64,000 bases of DNA from Cupriavidus sp. P-10 (GCF_003402535.2 NZ_AP025172.1:744001-808000); one strand, 5' to 3'. Counted from the stretch's first letter, positions 37,146 to 46,427 are shown. Numbers and translations are program-made. The notes: generated by a model not told the origin, from the sequence alone.

Positions 37146-38870
37146 CTACTGAAACACTTCGGTGTAGGACAATATCCCGCGTCCAATTCCACCTGCGACG
37201 AGGACCCTGCCGTCTGCCAGCAATGTTGCCGTGTGTTGCTCGCGCATTTGCTCAAGACTGCCGACTTGGGACCAGCTTCCAGTCGTGGGGTCGTACACTT
37301 CACTCGCGAATAAGTCACTGGATTCGATACCGCCAGCTACCAGCACTCGACCGTCGGCCAGGAGCGTGGCGGTATGGAAGTCACGTGCCTGTCGCAAGCT
37401 GCCTGTCGTTGACCACGTACCCGTCGCGGGATCGTAGAGTTCAGCGGTTGCGAGCGCGTGCGTGCCATCGAATCCCCCGACGGCGAGCACCCTGCCGTCG
37501 GCGAGTTGCACGACGGCGTAGGCATCGCGGGCCTGGTTCATGCTGCCGGTTGGGGACCAGGTTCCCGTCGCAGGATCGTACAGCTCAGCCGAAGCCAGCG
37601 CGACGCCACCGGGTGCCTCGCCGCCGGCTACCAGGACCCTGCCGTCAGGCAACAGCGTCGCTGTGTGTTGCTCGCGTGCCCGGGTGAGACTGCCGGTCTG
37701 CGTCCAGGTGCCTGTAGCCGGGTCGTAGAGTTCGGCGGAAGCCAGTCCTCCTTGACTGCTGCCCTGACTCTCGCCGCCTGCCACCAGCACACGGCCATCG
37801 CGCAACAGCGTGGCGGTATGACTATCACGCTGCTGATCCATGCTGCCGGTCTGCGACCATCTACCGGTGGCCGGGTCGTAAAGTTCGGCCGAGTTGAGCG
37901 CGTTACCTCCACCGGTGGCGAATCCCCCCACCACCAGGACCCTGCCGTCTGGCAGAAGCGTGGCGGAGTGCGCTTGCCGGCTCCGCGCAAGGCTGTCGGT
38001 TCGTGTCCAACCTTTCGTGGACGGGTCGAACAACTCGGAAGAAGACAGCGCCTGTTTCCTGTTCCCACCCGCCACCAGGACTCGCCCGTCGGGCAATTGC
38101 GTGGCCGTATGCCGGGAGCGCCCTTGGTTCATGGCATCGGCGGGTTGCCACCCCCCGACCTGCGCTGCGGCCACCGTGATGGTGAACTGCGTGGTTACCC
38201 TGCCGGCACTATTGCTAGCGGTAACGAAAAACGTCGTCTGGGCCTGCTCGACAGTCGGCGTGCCGCTGATGACCCCGGTCTGCGTATTGAGGCTCAATCC
38301 TGCCGGCAAGGCGGGGGATACTGAAAACTGGGTGGCTTCGCCACCGGAGTACACAGGCTCGTTGTATGTGATCGGCACGCCGACAATATATTCGGGTAGC
38401 GGATCCACATAGACTAGGCCAACCGGCGGCACGGCCACCGCAGCCACTTCGATGGTCAGCAGGGCCTGGACGCTGTCCACGCTGTTGGCACCCGTCACCG
38501 TATAGACCGCCGGTGTGGTTACTGCCGTGGGGATGCCAGAAATGACGCCGGTCTGCGGGTCAATGGCAAGGCCCGCGGGCAGTGCCGGTGACACGCTGTA
38601 ATGCGTGATCTCACCCCCCGTGCTGATCGGCGTGTTGGGCGTGATCGGGGCATTGGTCGGGTAAATGACCGACCGATCCAGATAGTCCAGGCCGTCTGGC
38701 GCGATGGGCGCGTCCTTGACCTCGATTTCGACCCGGGTGGTGGTGCTGCCCGCGGCGTTACTCGCGGTGACGGTGTAGACCGTGGCATGGCTGATCCCGG
38801 TAGGCGTGCCGCTGATCGTACAGTTCTGCGGATCGAGGCTCAGGCCTTGGGGAAGCGGCGGAGACACCGT
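37146..38870 (-). pseudogene. Ig-like/Kelch beta-propeller surface protein, 5' truncated
   Basis: The preserved part is about 575 aa. It starts inside a putative Ig (He_PIG) domain ([20 protein letters not shown]), followed by two more such domains ([20 protein letters not shown] and [20 protein letters not shown]). Seven Kelch repeats follow, each of the type [28 protein letters not shown], enough for one seven-bladed propeller. The signal peptide and any upstream domains are missing: at about 38870 the homology stops and a permease fragment begins on the other strand. It was probably a secreted or surface binding protein. An internal ATG at 38867 keeps the frame open, but export is unlikely. 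Confidence 0.85.
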
Positions 38871-38873
38871 GAG

Positions 38874-39563
38874 GCAGATTTTTCAAGTCTCGGCAATGAG
38901 CCGTGGCTCGCAGTAATCCGGCCACTCGCTTTTGGCATGCCAGTCTTCGATCCAATTTCGATTGTGCTGATGTGCGTCGCCATGCTGGTGATCCTGACCG
39001 AAGTCACTGCGGATTTCTTTGCGGTGGGCGAGATGGTGGACAAGGAGATCGATGACAAAGCAATCGCGCGTGGACTGCGTGCGGATGGGCTGTCGACGGT
39101 CATCGGCGGCTTGCTGAACACCTTTCCCTATTGTGCCTACAACGCCAACGTGGGCCTTGTCGCGATGTCGGGCGTGCGTAGTCGGTGGGTGGTGGCGACG
39201 ACGGGCGTGCTGCTGCTTGGCCTAGGACTCTTTCCAAAGCTGGCCGCACTCTTCGCCTCCATGCCGCTCGCAGTACTTGGCGGGGCTGGCCTGGTGATGT
39301 TCAGCATGATCGCAACGACGGGCTTGCGGATTCTCTCCAAGGTCGATCTCGCCAACGGCAACAACACCATCGTCATCGCCGCAAGCCTCGGAGTCGGCCT
39401 GATTACCGTTGCCGTCCCTGGTTTCTACGAGCAGGTCGATGGGACGCTGAGGATATTCCTGCACAGCGGTATTACCACGGGATGTCTTACAGCCATCGTG
39501 CTAAACGCACTGTTCAATCGAAAATCAAGAAAAAGCGCGGAGCAAGCTGCCTTGGTGATCTGA
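38874..39563 (+). pseudogene. NCS2 nucleobase permease, C-terminal half
   Basis: About 229 residues of a uracil/xanthine/urate symporter of the NCS2 family, from [20 protein letters not shown] through the conserved segment DPISIVLMCVAMLVILTEV to the last membrane helices. The first half of the transporter is missing: it is cut off at 38871-38873 against the Kelch gene. Several hydrophobic helices remain (VVATTGVLLLGLGLFPKLAA, VLGGAGLVMFSMIATTGLRI). A LysR gene starts 26 bases after the stop and may have regulated it. Confidence 0.82.
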
Positions 39564-39588
39564 CAAATAGAGCCCGGCGTTAAACGAT

Positions 39589-40563
39589 ATGAAGCACTCA
39601 AGCGATCAACTGGACGGCTTCCTGCTCCGCTTGCTGGTGGCTGTCATGGAAGAAAAGAGCGTATCCCGTGCCGCCGGGCGTCTAAATCTTCCACAATCCA
39701 CGGTGAGCGCCGGACTGTCCAGGCTACGAAACATCTTCGAGGATCCGCTGTTCGTCCGCGGGCGAAACAGCATGGTTCCGACTGAACGGATGGTCTCGCT
39801 CTATGACCGCATGCGCGGCGCGCTGGAAGAGCTGGACGGCCTTTGCGTGCCCCCGACGGAGTCGGGACCTGCAGAAATCAATCGAACGTTTCATTTGGGG
39901 TCATTGGATTATGTAAGTTCGCGCTTCATCCCGACCGTCATCGCTCGAATCCTGCGGAGCATGCCGAGTGCGTCGGTCGAGGTGCATTCGCTGACAATGG
40001 ATTTCGATTACCTGGAAGCGCTCGAGAATGGTGCACTGGACCTCGTTGTCGGAAACTGGGGATCGCCTCCGGAGCATCTGCATCTGCTACCGCTGTTTGA
40101 AGATGAGATTGTGTGCCTGATGCGTCAGGGCCACCCCGTCCTGAGACGGTCAGATTTCAGCCAGGCTGACTACCTCGCCTGCGACCATCTTGGTTTGCTG
40201 CCATTCAACGTCAATCAGCTTGGCGTGATCGACGCATATTTGGCTCAACTGGGACTGCGTCGTCACGTCAAGGTAGTCCTTCCTTACTTCAATAACGTAC
40301 CGGACCTGCTGACACAGTCGGATCTGATCTTCACCACCAGTCGGCGCTTCGCGGAAGCGCATGCGGCGGCGCTGCCGCTGACGGTCGTGCCCGCGCCGCT
40401 GCCCTTCCCGCCAATGCGCTTCTATCTGCTGTGGCATGACCGAACCCATCGGTCGATCGCGTGCCGGCTGCTCAGGGAAGCCGTCGCGGAAGCCATCACC
40501 GGATTTCACCGGACTCAAAGTGGATCGAGTCGTGCCGCGGCTGCGGCGCCAACGCCCCCCTAA
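39589..40563 (+). CDS. LysR-family transcriptional regulator
   Basis: A 324-aa regulator. The N-terminal helix-turn-helix is FLLRLLVAVMEEKSVSRAAG, then LNLPQSTVSAGLSRLRNIFE. The substrate-binding domain (about 95-305) resembles the NodD/PcpR-type group (FHLGSLDYVSSRFIPTVIAR, DLVVGNWGSPPEHLHLLPLF). The gene lies directly downstream of the permease remnant and 15 bases upstream of the porin gene, so it may control uptake of an aromatic or nucleobase compound. The effector is unknown. Confidence 0.93.
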   Translation: MKHSSDQLDGFLLRLLVAVMEEKSVSRAAGRLNLPQSTVSAGLSRLRNIFEDPLFVRGRNSMVPTERMVSLYDRMRGALEELDGLCVPPTESGPAEINRTFHLGSLDYVSSRFIPTVIARILRSMPSASVEVHSLTMDFDYLEALENGALDLVVGNWGSPPEHLHLLPLFEDEIVCLMRQGHPVLRRSDFSQADYLACDHLGLLPFNVNQLGVIDAYLAQLGLRRHVKVVLPYFNNVPDLLTQSDLIFTTSRRFAEAHAAALPLTVVPAPLPFPPMRFYLLWHDRTHRSIACRLLREAVAEAITGFHRTQSGSSRAAAAAPTPP

Positions 40564-40578
40564 ATAATCGGAGACAAA

Positions 40579-41601
40579 ATGCGAAGGACCCAATATGCCG
40601 CTGCGGCGGCAGGGGCGCTTGCGTTCCAAATTTTTGGAGCTCATGCCCAAAGTGCCGTGACCTTGTATGGACTGACTGACGTTTTCCTGGGCTCAGTGAA
40701 GAACAGCGGTGCACCGGCACGTACCTCGGTGCTCAATAACGGCGGCATGACGACGTCCTATTTTGGCTTGCGGGGCCGTGAGGATCTCGGTGCCGGTATG
40801 GGAGCATTCTTTGCCTTGGAGAGCTATCTCCGAATGGACTCTGGGTCTTCTGGCCGCTTTACCGGCGATCCGCTGTTTGCTCGTGGTGCTTATGTCGGGT
40901 TAGACGGCGACTTCGGCAAGATCGCACTGGGTCGAAACGCAAATCCATATTTCGTTTCGACGTTGAGCTTCAATGCATTTCGCGACTCCTTTACGTTCTC
41001 GCCGATGATGTTGCATACGTTCATTGCGTCGGGCCTGGGCAAGCCTTCGATCCAGGGCGACACCGCATGGAGCAACTCTGTGTTGTACACAACCCCATCG
41101 TGGGGCGGGCTCACGGGCAATGTCATATACGCACTCGGCGAGTCGCCGGGACATTCCGGACAGGGTAGCTATGGCGCCAACATTACGTACGCCGGCGGGA
41201 AATTCAGCGCCACACTGGCGGCCCAGTATGTCGCCATCGCTCCCTTGTTCAACAACGGCGCAACGACACAGAAGGCAATTCAAGCTGGCATCTCGTATGA
41301 CTTCGTCGTGACCAAGCTGTTTGCCCAGTATCAATACGCGAACAGCAACAACACGCTTCGGGATAACACCTATTCGCTCGGCGCTTCGACGCCGGTCGGG
41401 GCGGGGAATGTCTTGATCGCGTGGGCGCACACGGCCCGTAGCTTTACCGGGACGGAATCACAACGAAGGAACACAGCTTCGGTCGGCTACGACTATTTTC
41501 TCTCCAAGCGCACAGACGTCTACATCAACTACATGTACGATAAGGTAAGCGGATTGGCCACTGGCAATAGCTTCGGCTTGGGGATCCGTCACAGGTTCTG
41601 A
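40579..41601 (+). CDS. Beta-proteobacterial general porin
   Basis: A trimeric outer-membrane porin of 340 aa. ATG 40579 has ATCGGAGAC upstream. The signal peptide ends AAAGALAFQIFGAHAQ. The mature N-terminus (SAVTLYGLTDVFLGSVKNSG) and the alternating beta-strand pattern are those of Gram-negative porin family 4. The typical PEFGGR-like loop is represented by the region around GKIALGRNANPYFV. The protein ends GLGIRHRF, with the C-terminal Phe needed for BAM-dependent insertion. A strong terminator follows. Confidence 0.95.
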   Translation: MRRTQYAAAAAGALAFQIFGAHAQSAVTLYGLTDVFLGSVKNSGAPARTSVLNNGGMTTSYFGLRGREDLGAGMGAFFALESYLRMDSGSSGRFTGDPLFARGAYVGLDGDFGKIALGRNANPYFVSTLSFNAFRDSFTFSPMMLHTFIASGLGKPSIQGDTAWSNSVLYTTPSWGGLTGNVIYALGESPGHSGQGSYGANITYAGGKFSATLAAQYVAIAPLFNNGATTQKAIQAGISYDFVVTKLFAQYQYANSNNTLRDNTYSLGASTPVGAGNVLIAWAHTARSFTGTESQRRNTASVGYDYFLSKRTDVYINYMYDKVSGLATGNSFGLGIRHRF

Positions 41602-41610
41602 TTGTGTGCT

Positions 41611-41640
41611 GGCGGGCGCCCGATCGGCGCCCGCCCTTCC
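41611..41640 (+). terminator. Terminator after the porin gene
   Basis: A perfect 10-bp GC-rich stem GGCGGGCGCC/GGCGCCCGCC with loop CGATC, followed by CTTCC. The T tract is weak, but the hairpin is very stable and sits 10 bases after the stop. Confidence 0.7.
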
Positions 41641-41757
41641 CCCATTCAACATGACCAGCCCATAACTATCAAAATTTCTCTGATCGGGCGTTATGTTCAA
41701 ATAACCGCGTCTGGGCCGGTCCTCCGTTGGGACCATCTGCCAAAGCGCAACTGAACT

Positions 41758-42069
41758 TTATGAATGAGCCGGCTCGCCGTGCATAGGACGGACGGCCAAA
41801 CGCATTCCCATCGCTTTGAGGATCGCCGAGAGATTGCTCAGTACGGGATTCCCAGTCGGGGACAGCGTCCGATAGAGTTGGGTCGGATTCAAGTGAGCCT
41901 GCTGAGCTACGGCCTGGACACCGCCGAACGCCTTGGTCAGCTGGCGAAGCGTAATCATCAGTTCGGCTTGATCACCATCCTCGAGAATGGCGTTGAGTGT
42001 CTCCAGGGCAAAGGCCGGATCCTCGCGGAACATTTCGGCCATCGCGTCATCATGGTGTCGATCTTTCAT
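41758..42069 (-). CDS. HigA-like antitoxin, helix-turn-helix
   Basis: A 103-aa antitoxin. ATG 42069 (MKDRHHDDAMAEMF) overlaps the toxin stop as TAATG, the usual coupling. The helix-turn-helix is ITLRQLTKAFGGVQAVAQQA, HLNPTQLYRTLSPTGNPVLS, as in the addiction-module antidote family next to RelE/HigB-like toxins. It probably binds the palindrome upstream of the toxin gene and represses the operon. Confidence 0.88.
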   Translation of the reverse strand: MKDRHHDDAMAEMFREDPAFALETLNAILEDGDQAELMITLRQLTKAFGGVQAVAQQAHLNPTQLYRTLSPTGNPVLSNLSAILKAMGMRLAVRPMHGEPAHS

Positions 42070-42392
42070 TAGTTGGCCCTCCGTTGCCAGTCTTGCCAAT
42101 ACGCGCAAGCACGGTCAATATCAGCGCTCTGCGTGCGCTTATCACCGCCGCACAACAGCAGAACGATCTGCCCTTTTGCGATGCCGTAGTACACGCGATA
42201 GCCAGCACCCACGTCGACACGCAACTCCCAGACGCCATCCCGGCAAAACTTGTGATCGCCAAAGTTGCCCTGCTCGGCTCGGTTCAAGCGGCGAACGACG
42301 GAGACCTTGGCGGTGCTGTCTTTCAAGCCACGTAGCCATTCGTCGAAGATGTCACGCTGATCCGGAGTCAGGTAGTGTCGAATCTCATACAT
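42069..42392 (-). CDS. RelE/HigB-like toxin (addiction-module killer)
   Basis: A 107-aa toxin of the phage-derived Gp49/HigB group: YEIRHYLTPDQRDIFDEWLR, VVRRLNRAEQGNFGDHKFCR, WELRVDVGAGYRVYYGIAKG, IVLLLCGGDKRTQ. Members act as ribosome-dependent or related mRNA endonucleases. Toxin-first gene order and 1-base overlap with the antitoxin are typical of higBA-type operons. A complete 11-bp inverted repeat lies immediately upstream. Confidence 0.9.
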   Translation of the reverse strand: MYEIRHYLTPDQRDIFDEWLRGLKDSTAKVSVVRRLNRAEQGNFGDHKFCRDGVWELRVDVGAGYRVYYGIAKGQIVLLLCGGDKRTQSADIDRACAYWQDWQRRAN

Positions 42393-42393
42393 A

Positions 42394-42423
42394 ACCTATT
42401 TTCGTCTATAAACGAAAATAGGT
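42394..42423. promoter_or_regulatory. Operator palindrome of the toxin-antitoxin operon
   Basis: ACCTATTTTCG and CGAAAATAGGT form a perfect 11-bp inverted repeat separated by TCTATAAA. It begins 2 bases upstream of the toxin start codon and is AT-rich compared with the surroundings. It is most likely the antitoxin binding site overlapping the promoter. Confidence 0.8.
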
Positions 42424-42755
42424 CAAGGCCGCTCGTTGCCTGCCGCAATACCTGCAAGGAACTGTGCCATGGTGCTTTTACTTCACAATGGATGACCACA
42501 GACTGCCTTGTCCCTATTCTCGACGGGATGGGGCGCCTTCACGAATGCGCCGAGCCAGCCTGCGGCGGGCATTGCCGAAACTGGGCGAGGGCTGCAGCTG
42601 CACCATACTGCCCCAGTTGCTGTAAGCCCTCGGCCGCTGCGGCGAGCGGCGGGTATCCCAGGGTCGGGTTCCAGGTCTGCCACAGCAAAAGAAGAGGCGA
42701 CGCGCCGCACCCTGGGAGGAGAATTTGGTGAGTCGGGGTTGACACACAGAGTGAT

Positions 42756-42800
42756 AAGCACAACGTTATGAACCTTATCGCCGCGCCTTGGCCTAGTATG
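42756..42800 (+). repeat. Dispersed repeat, copy B (short)
   Basis: AAGCACAACGTTATGAACCT followed by TATCGCCGCGCCTTGGCC. It matches the first 45 bases of copies A and D with small changes. Confidence 0.55.
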
Positions 42801-42805
42801 GGCCG

Positions 42806-42832
42806 ACCGCCTTCCGGCTGACGGAAGGCGGT
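42806..42832. repeat. GC-rich palindrome
   Basis: ACCGCCTTCCG/CGGAAGGCGGT with a 5-nt loop (GCTGA). Perfect 11-bp stem with no T tract. REP-like or attenuator-like. Confidence 0.6.
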
Positions 42833-42989
42833 TGCCGGCTGCTACGGACGGTGGCCCACGACTTAAATTAGACCTCCCGCGGGCTGTACTGCCCCGATAA
42901 CGGGCCCTCACACCTGAGCGCGCAGCCTGGATTGGAGATGACCCGTTTTTTCGGACAGCACCTATCTTGAACCAAAGGAGGTGCTCACC

Positions 42990-43304
42990 ATGGCTAAACA
43001 TCACATGCCGTATGCCGCGGCCTTCCGGCAGCAAATGGTTGACCTGGTCCATGCAGGTCGTCGACCGGAGGATCTGGCCAAGGAGTTCGAGCCCACGGCT
43101 CAGACCATCTACGGCTGGGTCGCCCAGGCCGAACGTGACGCAGGCACACGTCATGACGGCCTGACCAGTGCCGAGCACCAGGAACTCACGCGGCTACGCC
43201 GTGAGAACCGGCAGCTCAAAATGGAGAGGGAGATACTGGCAAAAGCCGCGGCCTGGTTCGCCCGGGAGACCGACTCGCTGCCCGACAAGGGTACGAATTC
43301 ATGA
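42990..43304 (+). CDS. IS3-family OrfA
   Basis: A 104-aa helix-turn-helix and leucine-zipper protein (MVDLVHAGRRPEDLAKEFEP, TAQTIYGWVAQAERDAG, LRRENRQLKMEREILAKAAA). ATG 42990 has AGGAGG 11-16 bases upstream. Its stop overlaps the OrfB start as ATGA, unlike IS3 elements that use -1 frameshifting. It belongs to the IS element interrupted by the serine recombinase cassette. Confidence 0.9.
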   Translation: MAKHHMPYAAAFRQQMVDLVHAGRRPEDLAKEFEPTAQTIYGWVAQAERDAGTRHDGLTSAEHQELTRLRRENRQLKMEREILAKAAAWFARETDSLPDKGTNS

Positions 43305-43735
43305 AGGCGAACCAGGCTCGCTATCCGTTGTCCACCATGGCTCGGCTGCTTAAGGTCTCGCGCAGTGGCTTCCATGTGTGGAACGGGCGCTGCCCCAGCC
43401 CTCGTGTCGTGCGCGACAAGCTGCTGCTGGTGCAGATCCGCGATATTCACTCCCGCTCCTATGGCACCTATGGCGTGCCCCGCATACACGCAGCGCTGCT
43501 GCGTCAGGGGATCCGGGTGGGGCGCAAGCGCGTGGCCAGACTGATGCGTGAGGCCGGGCTGCGCGGGGCATGCCGGCCTCACTTCATCTGCACGACGCGC
43601 CGCGCAGCGTGGGCCAGACCCGCTGCCGATCTGGTGCAGCGGCACTTCCGTGCCGAGGCCCCCAACCAGTTGTGGGTTGCCGATGCGACCTACATTCCGA
43701 CCGCAGCGGGCTTCTTCTATCTCACAGTGGTGTTG
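43301..43735 (+). pseudogene. IS3-family OrfB, 5' part (interrupted)
   Basis: About 145 residues of OrfB, from MKANQARYPLSTMARLLKVS through the HTH_21 region (SYGTYGVPRIHAALLRQGIR) to the start of the integrase core (LWVADATYIPTAAGFFYLTV) with the first catalytic Asp. Homology ends at VVL (about 43732), where the recombinase cassette begins. The remaining frame (RGRQRDLHR) is foreign. The 3' end of an OrfB appears at 46258-46345. Confidence 0.85.
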
Positions 43736-45728
43736 CGAGGTCGGCAACGCGATCTGCACCGAGGGAATGACGATTGAAGATCCACGGTCCATTGGGTAGG
43801 GGATGCTCCGCTGCGACTTCGCCGCGTTCGACCGCAAGCCTGAGCGTCTTGGGACTGATACCAATGAAGGCCGCAGCCTCGGTCAGATTCATCCATCCTT
43901 CGGCGGTCCGCTGCTCGCTTGAATAGACGGTAATCCGATGGTGACTACGCAGCGCGGTGACTCGTTCCTGTGTCCAGTAATTGCCGCGTCCGGTTCGCAG
44001 GTCATTGCGATTGAGTATGCTGGCGATCAGCAAATCGGGACAGATCCTGGCAAGTGAGCGTACGGCATCAACTGCTTCGCGGGAAGTATGAGAGGCGTTC
44101 TGTCCGCGGCGTCGCCGTGGCACCCGAACCTCGGTATGAACGCCGCCCTTCCAGTGGATCACAAGCACGATCTCGTTCGTTGCATTGTCCACATCGACGA
44201 CCACTTCGTGGATCAACGTTCGTACAATGCGCTTCCTCAGGCGGGCATCGGAGTCTGGCCATATGGACTCCAGCGCTGTAGCAAGGTCGGCAAACTCCTC
44301 TGGCTTGGCTGGGAGGATCTGGCCGGATGCGCTTACCTGTTGCTCGATGCGCGATTGCAGTTCCTTGACTCTCAACAGGGCATCATTCCAGCGTCGCTCC
44401 AACTCGTCGGCGACCAGTCGATTCTCGGGGTCGGTAGCGTCATACTGCTTCTGCGCCCGCTGCGCGGCATAGCGGGCCGCCTGCAGATCTCGCTGCAGCG
44501 CAGCCAGCACCTCATCTTGTTTCCGGGTCTCTTCTTCGCGAGCCACGATAGCTGCCTCGATTGCTGCAGGTTGAACGACCTGAAGGATCGCCTGTGCAAC
44601 GGCCGCATCGATGCGTGTGCCACCGAATGCGATACAGCGGGGCTGTCCTTTGTCCAGCCAGGCGCGATGACAGGAGTAGCGCAAGGCGTCATGCTGCTGG
44701 CCCGTGTAGTGTAGCGTGAGCTTGCTCGCGCAGCGACGGCACCGCAGCAGCCCTGCCAACAAGGCCTCCCCGTTCTTGGGCGCACCAGCATGTCCGGCCA
44801 TCCGCACGTTGGCACTGATCGCGCGCTGGATTCGTTCGAACTCGTCCCAGGCAACATACCCATCATGAGCTTCGGGAATCAGAGCCAGCCATTGATCTCG
44901 CGGCTTGCGGCGATCACGCTTGCGTGGTTCTCCGTCTTCATAATGAATCGTGCATTCCGTTTTGCCGTAGGCATATGCGCCGCCGTAAATCGGATTGGTC
45001 AGGATCTGGTAGACCGTGCCGTAGCTGGGTCGCTTCCAGTGGATTTCTCCGCGCGGTGTGCACGCCGGAAGCTGCAGCCCGTGCTCAAGGAACCATAGCA
45101 GTGTCTGGCGTACCGAACCGATCGCACCGAACTGGCGGAACACCGACCGAATGGCCTCCTGCACACGGAGGTCTGGATCCTTCTCCAAGCGCTGGTCTTC
45201 GGTCTTACGGTAACCAACCGGCGCTGCTACGATGAGCTCACCTCGCTTGGCCTTCTCCCGCCGTGCTTCCAGCGACCGCTGACGCAGCAGGTCCAACTCG
45301 TATTCGTTGAGGCTACCCTTTAGCCCAAGCAGCAAGCGATCGTTGCTCTGTCGCGGGGCGTAAACAGTTTCCTGATCGACCAGCACAGTGTCGACGACTC
45401 GGCAGACTTCAACCAGTTGCTGCCACTCGCGACTGTTGCGTGCGAATCGCGACACCTCGCGCGCGGCAACTGCGCCGACGCGGCCAAGGCAAACCTCTGC
45501 CACCATGCGTTCGAATCCCGTACGCGTCTGTGTTCCAGACGCAGAGCGACCGAGATCCTCATCAATAACCTCGACCTCATGCCAGCCTAACTGGTGCAGA
45601 CGATCCTGCATCGCATACTGCAGCTTCTGGCTTTCCAGGTTGTGGTTGACCTGGTACGCCGACGACTGACGGACGTACAGCACGGCTTTGCGCGCCAGAT
45701 GCTGCGCTCTGATCTTGTCACTCATCAT
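43722..45728 (-). CDS. Large serine recombinase
   Basis: A 668-aa site-specific recombinase, cutting DNA through the Ser in AVLYVRQSSAYQVNHNL. The resolvase catalytic domain (residues about 10-150) includes DEDLGRSASGTQTRTGF and VAAREVSRFARNSREW. The recombinase domain (about 170-290) and a zinc beta-ribbon (LLRCRRCASKLTLHY, then RYSCHRAWLDKGQPRC) follow, then a coiled coil (about 400-470). A C-terminal excisionase-like helix-turn-helix (MNLTEAAAFIGISPKTLRLA) closes the protein. The last codons and the TGA use bases of the interrupted IS3 gene, which shows that the cassette end lies at about 43733. Confidence 0.93.
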   Translation of the reverse strand: MMSDKIRAQHLARKAVLYVRQSSAYQVNHNLESQKLQYAMQDRLHQLGWHEVEVIDEDLGRSASGTQTRTGFERMVAEVCLGRVGAVAAREVSRFARNSREWQQLVEVCRVVDTVLVDQETVYAPRQSNDRLLLGLKGSLNEYELDLLRQRSLEARREKAKRGELIVAAPVGYRKTEDQRLEKDPDLRVQEAIRSVFRQFGAIGSVRQTLLWFLEHGLQLPACTPRGEIHWKRPSYGTVYQILTNPIYGGAYAYGKTECTIHYEDGEPRKRDRRKPRDQWLALIPEAHDGYVAWDEFERIQRAISANVRMAGHAGAPKNGEALLAGLLRCRRCASKLTLHYTGQQHDALRYSCHRAWLDKGQPRCIAFGGTRIDAAVAQAILQVVQPAAIEAAIVAREEETRKQDEVLAALQRDLQAARYAAQRAQKQYDATDPENRLVADELERRWNDALLRVKELQSRIEQQVSASGQILPAKPEEFADLATALESIWPDSDARLRKRIVRTLIHEVVVDVDNATNEIVLVIHWKGGVHTEVRVPRRRRGQNASHTSREAVDAVRSLARICPDLLIASILNRNDLRTGRGNYWTQERVTALRSHHRITVYSSEQRTAEGWMNLTEAAAFIGISPKTLRLAVERGEVAAEHPLPNGPWIFNRHSLGADRVADLATPL

Positions 45729-45909
45729 CGGCCTCCAGCTCGTGCGCGGTGGCGAGCAGCCCCCGTCGGTGTTGCCGCAGCAGTTGCGCCAGCAAGCGGA
45801 TTGTCTGCTGTCGTACCTCCAGCGGCAGGGTTGCCCACTGGGGCGTCTTTGGACAAGGATGGAACAGGTCGAGTTGATTGCCCGGTAGCGGGCTCGTCAC
45901 GCGTCGCAT
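45718..45909 (-). CDS. Small protein of the serine-recombinase cassette
   Basis: ATG 45909 (MRRVTSPLPGNQLDLFHP) has GGAGG 6-10 bases upstream. The 63-aa product is helical (PLEVRQQTIRLLAQLLRQHR) and its stop overlaps the recombinase start. It also overlaps, in another frame, the 3' part of the DUF5372-type gene. Such a three-gene order recurs in this type of cassette as I know it. The role is unknown; it may help target choice or regulation. Confidence 0.7.
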   Translation of the reverse strand: MRRVTSPLPGNQLDLFHPCPKTPQWATLPLEVRQQTIRLLAQLLRQHRRGLLATAHELEADDE

Positions 45910-46258
45910 CAGCACCTCCTGCATGGGACAAAGGATGGTGCTGCGCTTGTACCATACCCGCTTGCACGGCAAGCGAGCTATCGGCCAGCAAGCGTTTCAA
46001 CTCTCGGAGCGCTTCACAGTTGACGACGGGGGACGCTGCAGAGGTGAGGTGACTACAAACTATCGGATCGAACATCCACTGGGGCACCTCCAGCACGCGC
46101 GCCGACTCGAGCGAGTTCAGCGCACAGCGCAGAACGATCTCCCCGTTCTTCGTGACGGTGTTGAAAATCAACACCCTGCGACCATACCAGGGGTGCCAGC
46201 GATACAGAACTTCCCTTGAGTTGGTAATGTGGGCGTTGTGTTGTCTTGTACAACCCAC
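45725..46258 (-). CDS. DUF5372-like protein of the recombinase cassette
   Basis: GTG 46258 starts a 177-aa frame. Its first 70 residues (TNSREVLYRWHPWYGRRVLI, IVLRCALNSLESARVLEVPQ, WMFDPIVC) match the DUF5372 pattern of a small beta-barrel-like domain. The rest is low-complexity and overlaps the small helical gene. Its true end could be earlier in function though not in sequence. First gene of the recombinase cassette. No enzyme motif. Confidence 0.65.
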   Translation of the reverse strand: MGCTRQHNAHITNSREVLYRWHPWYGRRVLIFNTVTKNGEIVLRCALNSLESARVLEVPQWMFDPIVCSHLTSAASPVVNCEALRELKRLLADSSLAVQAGMVQAQHHPLSHAGGADATRDEPATGQSTRPVPSLSKDAPVGNPAAGGTTADNPLAGATAAATPTGAARHRARAGGR

Positions 46259-46345
46259 ATCGCCTGCACAGTGCGCTCGGATATCGCTCCCCGCAGGAAT
46301 TTGAACAGCTACCGCCCGGGATCAGGCATCCGTCGCTACACCGGG
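46258..46345 (+). pseudogene. IS3-family OrfB, 3' end remnant
   Basis: The plus strand reads LHSALGYRSPQEFEQLPPG, the typical C-terminus of IS3-family OrfB. With the 5' part at 43301-43735 it brackets the recombinase cassette, but about 100 residues of the integrase core, including the later catalytic Asp and Glu, are missing. Insertion was therefore accompanied by a deletion, or two different IS copies are involved. Confidence 0.65.
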
Positions 46346-46427
46346 CCTACACTGCCCCATCACAAGGAGACAACCCATCGAACTAAGATTCCAATGCAAA
46401 TCTGTTCGATAAAACGGGGTAACCCCA

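Larger units (their letters stand above)
42424..42989. other. Intergenic with repeat copy B and a hairpin
   Basis: Holds dispersed repeat copy B (42756-42800), an 11-bp GC-rich palindrome (42806-42832) and the left end of the IS3-family element, probably near 42936 (TGACCCGTTTTTTCGGACAG). No gene. Confidence 0.5.

Noticed and set aside
37146..38870. Possible tandem DNA repeats in the Kelch gene
   Set aside because: The periodicity is that of seven Kelch repeats in the protein and their codons differ. It is not a separate repeat element.
42806..42832. Terminator
   Set aside because: The perfect palindrome has no following T tract on either strand and no gene ends beside it, so it is listed only as a palindrome.
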